11,644 nucleotides of DNA from Prevotella sp. CAG:617 (GTDB taxonomy: Bacteria; Bacteroidota; Bacteroidia; Bacteroidales; Bacteroidaceae), in NCBI GenBank assembly GCA_000438115.1, contig FR903570.1, positions 2,663 through 14,306 of the forward strand. The letters are read 5' to 3'. This document shows, piece after piece, positions 6,960 through 11,644 of the stretch; the first letter of the stretch is position 1, and each line of letters begins with the position of its first letter. The notes under the pieces were generated by a model. That model did no database searches, was not told the DNA's origin, and saw only the letters and a program-made list of their open reading frames with translations. The translations under genes were made by a program, and so were the position numbers.

Positions 6960-7972
6960 TCAACATTATACCCGGCCTTCAGGCGCTGCAGCAGGCGTGC
7001 GTCGTTGCCGCGGAGACTGATGCGTACGGGTACCCGCTGTTCTACTTTTACAAAGTTGCCTGTGGCGTTGTCCTGCGGCATGATGGAAAAGGCGGCACCG
7101 GTAGCGTTTGAAACGGATTCCACCTTTCCGCTGAACGATATGCCCGGTACGGCGTCGGCCGTCACTTTTACCTGCGCCCCCGGCCGGATGTGTGGCATTT
7201 GTGTTTCGCGAAAATTGGCAATTACCCAAAGGTCGGAGTTGTCCACGATTTCTACCATCGTCTGGCCCGGTTGTACGAGCTGGCCCTCGTGAATTTCCTT
7301 GCGCCCGGTCATTCCGTCACATGTGGCTATAACGGCTGTGTACGAAAGGTTCAGACGTGCCAGCTCCACGGCGGCTTCGGCCAGGCGGATGGAAGCCTGG
7401 TTCTGCTCCAGATACCGGGCCTGTTCGTTGCGGGTGAGCGAGGTGGTGCGTTTGGCGCGGAGCAGCTGGTCATAACGTGCCTGAGCGGCCTGAGCAGCCG
7501 TTTGCACTTTGTCATATTGCTGCCGCGTGACGGCATCTTTTTCCAGCAGTTTCTGATAGCGTGCGGCCTCGCGTCTGGCATCGGCCAGTTGTACGCGGGC
7601 TTCTTCAATGCCGGCGTCGTTCACCTGCAGGTTGTTGGTCATTGTAGCCATGCCGGCCGAGGTGACCTGCTTGCCGGATCGGGCGTTAGCCAGATTGGCT
7701 TCAGCCTGGGCCAGCTGCAGTTTGAATTCGGCGTCTTCAATAAGGAGCAGGGTGTCACCTTTGTGTACGGGCTGGTATTCTTCAAAACATATTTTGCGGA
7801 TAAAACCCTGAATGCGGGTGTTTACGGGAGTAATGTGCTGGCGTACCTGCGCATTGTCGGTATATTCCACGCCCGGGTGGATGAAACGGGAACATACGTA
7901 GACTGCTCCTGCTGCCAGAAGCAGGATGATGAGGGTATTGTAAAGTGCTTTTCGTATTTTTCTGCTAATCAT
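6941..7972 (-). CDS. EmrA/HlyD-type membrane fusion (periplasmic adaptor) protein
   Basis: The adaptor links the MFS pump to the outer-membrane channel. From ATG 7972 it is 343 residues. It has a short basic start (MISRKIRKALYN), one membrane anchor (about 10-28), a first half lipoyl/barrel-sandwich domain (VNTRIQGFIRKI and KGDTLLLIEDAEF, about 49-83), and a long Ala/Gln/Arg-rich helical hairpin (about 84-200). The second lipoyl half and beta-barrel follow (EGQLVQPGQTMVEIVD). The EmrA-like signature NATGNFVKVEQRVPVRISL lies near the C-terminus. An in-frame ATG at 8047 would add 25 polar residues; I prefer 7972 because it leaves a normal N-in anchor and the region between holds a hairpin. The stop lies within the next gene's reading frame if that gene starts at 6959. 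Membership of the family is secure. Confidence 0.92.
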   Translation of the reverse strand: MISRKIRKALYNTLIILLLAAGAVYVCSRFIHPGVEYTDNAQVRQHITPVNTRIQGFIRKICFEEYQPVHKGDTLLLIEDAEFKLQLAQAEANLANARSGKQVTSAGMATMTNNLQVNDAGIEEARVQLADARREAARYQKLLEKDAVTRQQYDKVQTAAQAAQARYDQLLRAKRTTSLTRNEQARYLEQNQASIRLAEAAVELARLNLSYTAVIATCDGMTGRKEIHEGQLVQPGQTMVEIVDNSDLWVIANFRETQMPHIRPGAQVKVTADAVPGISFSGKVESVSNATGAAFSIMPQDNATGNFVKVEQRVPVRISLRGNDARLLQRLKAGYNVECSIKY

Positions 7973-8021
7973 GACAAATATGTTTGGTTTTATGGTTTTA
8001 TTGTTATGTGGGTTTATGGAA

Positions 8022-8040
8022 GGCCGGGACTTGTCCGGCC
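8022..8040 (-). other. GC-rich hairpin between tolC-like and adaptor genes
   Basis: In the 77-base gap between the tolC-like stop and ATG 7972, the transcript contains GGCCGGAC followed by GTCCCGGCC. These form an 8-bp stem with one bulged base and a 2-base loop, which in practice would open slightly. It lies just after the alternative adaptor start at 8047. It may uncouple translation of the two genes or protect the RNA. The function is inferred. Confidence 0.4.
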
Positions 8041-8049
8041 GCCGCATTC

Positions 8050-9360
8050 TTAGAGTGTGTGCGTTATGTATTTCATTTTGTAGTAATGATAGAGTAAGTT
8101 AATGCGGGCGTCGGCCAGACTGAGGTCGGCGTTGAGCTTGGTGTGGGCGGCATCGAGCAGGTCGGTGAGCAGAGCCAGTTCGTTTTCATAGAGGTGGCTT
8201 ACCAGCCGGTAGTTCTCGTTGGCCAGTTCCACGTTTTTCTGTTGTGTTTGCAGGTCGGTAAAGGCTGTCAGGAAATTGACGTAGTTTTCCTGGACGGCGT
8301 TGTCTACCTGTTCGCGGGCCAGCCGGTACTGTTCTTCGGCATGTGTTACGCCGAGCCGGGCCTGCTGCACTTTATGTTTGTTCTTGAAGAGTGACGAGAG
8401 GCTGTACCGCAGACTGACACCCACGTACCAGTAATTGAAATTGTTGTCAAGCACCGGTACTTCGATAGTGATGGGGCCGTCCAGATGGTCGGCTGCTACC
8501 AGGGCTATCTGCGGCCTTCGTGCGGCACGCTCCAGGCGCAGTTGCTGTTCGCTGATTTTGATGCCTGCGGCAGCCTGTTGCAGGCCGAGATGATTGATTG
8601 CGGCGGTGTCTTGCCAGCTTTTTTCGTGCAGGGAGTCAATCTGTCGGTCCAACAGCAGGGTGTCGGGCAGAATTTCGGTACCTTCTGGCAGATGCAGCGT
8701 AGTGGACAGTTGGTGGTTCATGATGCGGCAGGCATTTTGCGTTTGCGTCAGCTGTAGCTGCAGTTGTTTCTGTTGCAGTTCGTAGCGCGTAATGTCGTTT
8801 TTCAGCGCGGTGCCCTGTTCGCGGCGGGCGTGCATGCGCTCCAGTACCTGACGGGTCAGTTTCAGATGATTGCGCAATACGGTCAGCTGGTTGTATTGCT
8901 TGTAGAGGTTGGGATAGAGTCCCAGCATGAGAAAGCGGACGTCCTGTCGGTTGCGTGCCCTCTCGAGCGTAGCCATTTGTTTTTGAAGCCTGGCCAGCTC
9001 GATGCTGCTGCTGACGGCACCTCCGGCATAAACGGTTTGCTGCGCTTCGAGTGCAAAGTTGTTGCCGAAGTGAGGCATCCGGATTTGGGAGCCGTTGCTG
9101 AAGTTGCGGTCCCACAGATGTCCGTTGCCCCAATAGCTGGCCGTGGCAGACACACTGATGTCGGGCAGGCGTTGTGCCTGGGCCGCTTTCAGAGCCTCTT
9201 CGGCCGCGGCTTCCTGAGTACGCCAGGCTTGCAGGCTGACACTGTTCTGGTCGGCCAGCGTGAGGAGCTGGCCGATGCTCATTACACGCGGCTGGGCGTG
9301 TAGACACTGGCTGCACAGCACTGTGACACACAGCGCCATGAGCTTGTTTTTCTTGCTCAT
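8050..9360 (-). CDS. TolC-family outer-membrane efflux protein
   Basis: This 436-residue protein starts at ATG 9360 with a signal peptide whose likely cleavage follows HA at residue 22. The mature part has the repeated TolC layout: two long helical-hairpin halves rich in Gln, Leu, Ala and Arg (about 45-75, 125-225, 265-300 and 345-425), separated by short beta strands that would form the membrane barrel (SVSATASYW near 70-78 and YWYVGVSLRYSL near 316-327). FALEAQQTVYAGG (about 102-114) is a typical OEP-family strand-and-turn. It forms the outer-membrane channel of the pump. It is the first large gene of the operon and is preceded by a short leader reading frame and a promoter element. No lipobox is evident, unlike many TolC relatives. 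The family call is firm; the transported compounds are unknown. Confidence 0.92.
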   Translation of the reverse strand: MSKKNKLMALCVTVLCSQCLHAQPRVMSIGQLLTLADQNSVSLQAWRTQEAAAEEALKAAQAQRLPDISVSATASYWGNGHLWDRNFSNGSQIRMPHFGNNFALEAQQTVYAGGAVSSSIELARLQKQMATLERARNRQDVRFLMLGLYPNLYKQYNQLTVLRNHLKLTRQVLERMHARREQGTALKNDITRYELQQKQLQLQLTQTQNACRIMNHQLSTTLHLPEGTEILPDTLLLDRQIDSLHEKSWQDTAAINHLGLQQAAAGIKISEQQLRLERAARRPQIALVAADHLDGPITIEVPVLDNNFNYWYVGVSLRYSLSSLFKNKHKVQQARLGVTHAEEQYRLAREQVDNAVQENYVNFLTAFTDLQTQQKNVELANENYRLVSHLYENELALLTDLLDAAHTKLNADLSLADARINLLYHYYKMKYITHTL

Positions 9361-9427
9361 ACAAAAAATTTTAGGAAAAAAGTAACTGAAAAGTAACGAT
9401 GTGAAAAAGAAATCTACAGCAAGCAGG

Positions 9428-9508
9428 TTAAATCAGGGCTGCTGCTCCCCAGGCATGGAAGTCGTGTATCTTATTGGGGAACCGCTTGGATATGGAAACT
9501 GCTTGCAT
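9428..9508 (-). CDS. Putative 26-residue leader peptide of the efflux operon
   Basis: On the - strand an ATG at 9508 opens a 26-codon frame ending in TAA at 9430-9428. It starts about 27 bases after the expected transcription start and ends 67 bases before the tolC-like ATG. The peptide carries KRFPNKIHDFHAWG at residues 8-21 and ends GAAALI. It has no signal peptide or membrane segment. Its place, right behind a promoter and ahead of an efflux operon, fits a regulatory leader peptide whose translation controls the genes behind it. The coding region overlaps an RNA stem (9444-9482) that can compete with another pairing. I do not recognise a named family. It could also be a chance frame; conservation is the deciding test. 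Confidence 0.5.
   Translation of the reverse strand: MQAVSISKRFPNKIHDFHAWGAAALI
9444..9482 (-). promoter_or_regulatory. Possible attenuator-like stem in the efflux operon leader
   Basis: In the - strand transcript, GTTCCCCA (from 9482-9475) pairs with TGGGGAGC (from 9451-9444), giving 8 pairs including one G-U. Its 3' arm overlaps a CAGCAG segment (9439-9446) that could instead pair with CTGCTTGCTG (from 9426-9417). The second pairing is followed by a U-rich run (about 9402-9411). Two mutually exclusive structures around a short reading frame are the usual layout of an attenuator. The second stem is only about 5 bp, so the call is tentative. Confidence 0.35.
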
Positions 9509-9540
9509 GATTTTCAAATCGTAATCAATGAATTTGGCCG

Positions 9541-9548
9541 CAAAGGTA
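9541..9548 (-). promoter_or_regulatory. -7 promoter element of the efflux operon (TACCTTTG)
   Basis: The - strand reads TACCTTTGCGGC here, an exact fit to the Bacteroides -7 consensus TAnnTTTG. Transcription would start near 9534. The expected -33 TTTG is not obvious at the usual distance; the sequence there reads GGTTACAG, so an activator may be needed. It lies upstream of both the leader peptide and the tolC-like gene. Confidence 0.6.
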
Positions 9549-9588
9549 AAGAAATAATCAACAGACTGTAACCATATGGATTTTTATA

Positions 9589-9607
9589 TTTAACTAAGTT
9601 TAACTAA
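9589..9607. repeat. Tandem TTTAACTAA repeat, possible operator
   Basis: TTTAACTAA occurs at 9589-9597 and again at 9599-9607, a 10-base period equal to about one DNA turn. The block also reads as an imperfect dyad around the central A (TTTAACT / AGTTTAA). It lies 41-59 bases upstream of the efflux operon's -7 element. Short A/T-rich repeats of this kind are common regulator sites, but no regulator gene is adjacent. The repeat is real; the operator role is inferred. Confidence 0.45.
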
Positions 9608-9680
9608 ATGGCGGTCTGTTTGCTTTTCCTCAAGGCAAAAGTGGCCGTATGTCTGCCGCATGGGGCGGGAGGATGCGGCG

Positions 9681-9712
9681 GAAGGAAAAACAGGCGGGAC
9701 CTGTTTGCCTTC
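9681..9712. other. Hairpin in the purine-rich intergenic block
   Basis: AAACAGG (9688-9694) pairs with CCTGTTT (9700-9706), and GAAGG (9681-9685) with CCTTC (9708-9712), giving 12 pairs with a small internal loop. On the - strand the inner stem is followed by a short T run (TTTTTCC). No known gene ends here, so it is not assigned as a terminator. It might belong to an unannotated small RNA. Confidence 0.35.
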
Positions 9713-9816
9713 AGGCGGGAGGAAAAAATTTTCAGGTCGGAGGTAGTTTCTTTTCGGTGTCTTGTAAGTTCCTTTCAGATTGGGGGAAGGCAGCCTGATA
9801 AATATATACGGCTGCG

Positions 9817-9851
9817 TTTGGGCTGATATTCAAGTTTTTTTCATACCTTTG
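9817..9851 (+). promoter_or_regulatory. Promoter of the CNNM gene (-33 TTTG, -7 TACCTTTG)
   Basis: TACCTTTG at 9844-9851 matches the Bacteroides -7 consensus exactly, with TTTG at 9817-9820 upstream. The 23-base spacing is slightly longer than usual. Transcription would start near 9858, leaving a leader of about 130 bases before ATG 9987. The -7 element is the same octamer as in the divergent efflux promoter. Confidence 0.6.
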
Positions 9852-9913
9852 CCTCATCTATGGATAAATATAATTTATTATGTGCCCGGTTGTTGTAGTT
9901 TTTTCGGAAGTCA

Positions 9914-9956
9914 CCGCCTTGTAATTTCCTGAAAGAGCGTGCACGAGGCGGCACGC
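9914..9956 (+). promoter_or_regulatory. Structured 5' leader of the CNNM gene
   Basis: GCGTGC (9937-9942) pairs perfectly with GCACGC (9951-9956) around an 8-base loop. CCGCC (9914-9918) could pair instead with GGCGG (9947-9951), which disrupts the first stem. A 12-codon frame (9860-9898) precedes it. For a putative metal transporter gene, a metal- or translation-sensing leader is possible. It does not resemble the M-box or another riboswitch I know. The function is inferred. Confidence 0.35.
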
Positions 9957-9986
9957 CGTTATTTTCATTCACCCAAACTTATCCGT

Positions 9987-11045
9987 ATGATTCTCATTTT
10001 TGTATATTTGTTCGGCGCGTTGTCGCTGTCATTCTTATGTTCTGTGCTGGAGGCCGTGCTGCTGTCCACTCCTTTGTCGTACATATCCATGCTCGAGGAG
10101 CGCGGCGTAAAGTCGGCCGGTCTGCTCAAGCGTTATAAAAAGGATATCGACCGTCCGATTTCGGCCATTCTTTCGCTCAATACCATTGCCCACACTGTGG
10201 GAGCAGCCGGCGTGGGTGCCGAGGCGGTCAAGGTGTTCGGCCAGGAGTATTTCGGTATTATTTCAGCTATTCTTACCGTGCTGATTCTGGTGCTTTCCGA
10301 AATCATCCCGAAAATTGTGGGAGCCACCTATTGGCGCAGTCTGGCCATAGCGGCGGCCCGCGTTGTGAGGGTACTGATTTTTATTACCTATCCGCTGGTG
10401 GTGTTGTCCGACCTTATCATGCATGCCGTGGCGCGGCGCAACAAGGACCAGGCTTCCGTCAGCCGTGAGGAAGTGTCGGCCATGGTCAATGTGGGAGCCG
10501 AGGAAGGTGTGTTCAAAAGTCGCGAGAACCGCATCATCCAGAGTTTCATCAAGCTCTACCAGGTGACGGCGGAGGAAATCATGACCCCCAGCGTGGTAGT
10601 GGCATCGGCGGCTGAGCAGACCACGATGCGCCAGTTTTATGACAACAAGCAGTTCCGGCCCTATTCCCGCATCCCGGTGTTCAGCGAGAACAAGGACTAT
10701 ATTACCGGCTACGTGCTTCGGGCCAACGTGCTCGAGAAATTGGCCGAGGACAAGTTTGACGAGCCGCTGAGCAGCATTGTGCGTCCCATCTTCTCGTTTC
10801 CTGAAACCGAATCGGTGTCGAACATTTGGGAAAAGATGATTGGGAACAAGGAACACATCTCCATCATCATCGACGATTACGGCTGCTTGCGCGGAATCGT
10901 GACCATGGAGGACGTGCTGGAAACGATGCTCGGGGTGGAAATTGTGGACGAAAACGACACGACTACCGACATGCAAACCCTGGCCCGCGAAAAATGGCAG
11001 CGTATGAAGAGTGCCCGCAAGGTGCCGAGGCAGCCTAATGTGTAG
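9987..11045 (+). CDS. CNNM (DUF21) plus tandem CBS domain membrane protein, short form
   Basis: From ATG 9987 the protein is 352 residues. The N-terminal half is a CNNM/DUF21 membrane domain, with a first segment MILIFVYLFGALSLSFLCSVLEAVLLS, more segments near 63-83, 90-115 and 120-147, and the conserved LSEIIPK at 103-109. A pair of CBS domains follows (about 196-320), with IMTPS near 199-203 and DDYGCLRGIVTMEDVLETMLG near 297-317. CNNM/CorC-type proteins take part in Mg2+/Co2+ transport; older names call them hemolysins. The protein stops soon after the CBS pair, so the C-terminal CorC_HlyC domain of longer relatives is missing. An upstream GTG (9939) would add 16 residues, but lies in the leader hairpin and gives a poor N-terminus. 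A promoter precedes it; the next gene follows after 65 bases. The family is clear; the ion is inferred. Confidence 0.9.
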   Translation: MILIFVYLFGALSLSFLCSVLEAVLLSTPLSYISMLEERGVKSAGLLKRYKKDIDRPISAILSLNTIAHTVGAAGVGAEAVKVFGQEYFGIISAILTVLILVLSEIIPKIVGATYWRSLAIAAARVVRVLIFITYPLVVLSDLIMHAVARRNKDQASVSREEVSAMVNVGAEEGVFKSRENRIIQSFIKLYQVTAEEIMTPSVVVASAAEQTTMRQFYDNKQFRPYSRIPVFSENKDYITGYVLRANVLEKLAEDKFDEPLSSIVRPIFSFPETESVSNIWEKMIGNKEHISIIIDDYGCLRGIVTMEDVLETMLGVEIVDENDTTTDMQTLAREKWQRMKSARKVPRQPNV

Positions 11046-11110
11046 CTTCCCGGGCGGTGCCGGCAGAAAATGCACAAAAACAACGATGGAATGGACTAAA
11101 AAAAGAGAAA

Positions 11111-11644
11111 ATGGTCAGTATAAAAATTGAGTTCAAATGGCGTGACGTCCTGCTCTTTCTGGCAGGTGTGGGGTTGCTGGCTTTGGGCATTACCGTCTAT
11201 CGCCAGAAATACGTCAATACCGAATTTCAGGTGGTCGACTGCCTGGGCGGAAACATCTTTCCGTCGTATATCCTGTCGGTGGCCACGACAAATCTGAATC
11301 TGATTCACCCGATTGATACGCCCTATGTGGGAAATCCCAAAATGCCCTTTGCCATACGCATACGTTCGCGCGAAAGAGGAACGAAAGTGCGTGTGGAAGT
11401 AAGTACCAGCGAATTTTTCAGCAGTTCGGTTTCGGAGTTTGTGCTGCCGCGCTCACATACTGACTATGTGGTTTATCCTGATATTATCTGGAACTACGAT
11501 GCCTTGCGCAACAACCGGCAGGCGGCTCCCGTGAGCGTAGTGGTCAAGGTGAATGAAGCCGGTGAGGACCTCGGGCAGCGGGTTCACATCATGTCTGTCA
11601 GGAGTATCAACGAATGTCTCCTGGGCTATAATATGGTGCAGGGA
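11111..11644 (+). CDS. Membrane-anchored extracytoplasmic protein of unknown function, 3' end missing
   Basis: The frame from ATG 11111 is open to the window end (178 codons visible). An A-rich stretch (TAAAAAAAGAGAAA) lies just before the ATG, typical of Bacteroidota starts. After a short basic start (MVSIKIEFKWRD) there is one hydrophobic segment (about residues 14-30, LLFLAGVGLLALGITVY) without a lipobox, so it is probably an N-in anchor. The rest is beta-rich, with FAIRIRSRERGTKVRVEVS near 80-98 and VYPDIIWNYDALRNN near 121-135, which suggests an immunoglobulin-like or similar periplasmic domain. The last visible part includes SINECLLGYN. I do not recognise a named family. It follows the CNNM gene on the same strand and may share its transcript. 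Confidence 0.75.
   Translation, partial: MVSIKIEFKWRDVLLFLAGVGLLALGITVYRQKYVNTEFQVVDCLGGNIFPSYILSVATTNLNLIHPIDTPYVGNPKMPFAIRIRSRERGTKVRVEVSTSEFFSSSVSEFVLPRSHTDYVVYPDIIWNYDALRNNRQAAPVSVVVKVNEAGEDLGQRVHIMSVRSINECLLGYNMVQG

Larger units (their letters stand above)
9549..9843. other. Divergent intergenic region without a convincing gene
   Basis: This stretch separates the efflux operon promoter (- strand) from the CNNM gene promoter (+ strand). It starts A/T-rich, including the TTTAACTAA repeat, then becomes markedly purine-rich on the + strand (about 9640-9760), with GGCGGGAGGA twice (9664-9673 and 9714-9723) and CAGGCGGGA twice (9691-9699 and 9712-9720). A hairpin spans 9681-9712. An open frame at 9608-9826 (72 codons) has no family features and runs into the next promoter, so I do not call it a gene. 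Confidence 0.6.

Noticed and set aside
9681..9712. Hairpin considered as a - strand terminator
   Set aside because: The stem is followed by a short T run, but no - strand gene ends there, so the terminator label has no support.
9608..9826. A 72-codon open frame on the + strand in the divergent intergenic region
   Set aside because: There is no promoter element before it, it runs across the purine-rich repeats and into the CNNM promoter, and the translation has no recognisable features.
9939..9986. GTG start that would extend the CNNM protein by 16 residues
   Set aside because: The codon lies inside a GC-rich hairpin and adds a polar, charged stretch ahead of a normal membrane-segment start at ATG 9987.
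1..11644. CRISPR arrays, tRNA or rRNA genes, insertion sequences, phage or defence genes
   Set aside because: No regularly spaced repeats, no cloverleaf-like or conserved rRNA sequence, and no transposase, integrase, nuclease or toxin-like protein were seen on either strand.

Overview
The window looks like chromosomal DNA from a fairly GC-rich member of the Bacteroidales (Bacteroidota). This rests on protein style (imelysin lipoproteins, a fused CcsBA, a CNNM-type short 'hemolysin'), on gene starts with A/T-rich leaders instead of clear Shine-Dalgarno sequences, and on two exact matches to the Bacteroides -7 promoter element (TAnnTTTG), both reading TACCTTTG. I cannot name the genus. No tRNA, rRNA, CRISPR array, insertion sequence or phage gene is visible.

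Region 1 (1-5148, + strand) is a three-gene cluster. It holds the 3' part of an imelysin-family lipoprotein, a di-heme DHOR/COG3488-type c-type cytochrome lipoprotein with two CxxCH sites, and a fused ResB-ResC (CcsBA) cytochrome c synthetase. The order suggests that the third protein attaches heme to the second outside the cytoplasm. Imelysin and DHOR genes are often neighbours in iron-regulated loci. Both lipoproteins begin Cys-Ser-Asp-(Asp/Glu) after the lipobox, which resembles the surface-export signal of Bacteroidota lipoproteins. Both gaps between these genes hold perfect stem-loops.

Region 2 (5149-5336) is a short gap between converging genes with a 15-bp perfect hairpin and a second hairpin that has two competing left arms. 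It probably ends transcription from both sides.

Region 3 (5337-9548, - strand) is a tripartite efflux operon read right to left: TolC-like outer-membrane protein, EmrA/HlyD-like adaptor, and an EmrB-like MFS pump with about 14 membrane segments. Upstream lies a TACCTTTG promoter element. Between promoter and tolC there is a 26-codon reading frame that looks like a leader peptide, lying in RNA that can form alternative stems. A tandem 10-bp-phased repeat sits upstream of the promoter. No regulator gene is next to the operon.

Region 4 (about 9550-11644, + strand) begins with a long divergent intergenic region, then a promoter and structured leader, a short CNNM/DUF21-CBS membrane protein (putative divalent cation transport), and the first 178 codons of a membrane-anchored extracytoplasmic protein of unknown function that runs off the window.

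The least explained part is the leader of the efflux operon (9361-9610), where a small peptide, switchable RNA structure and an operator-like repeat occur together.
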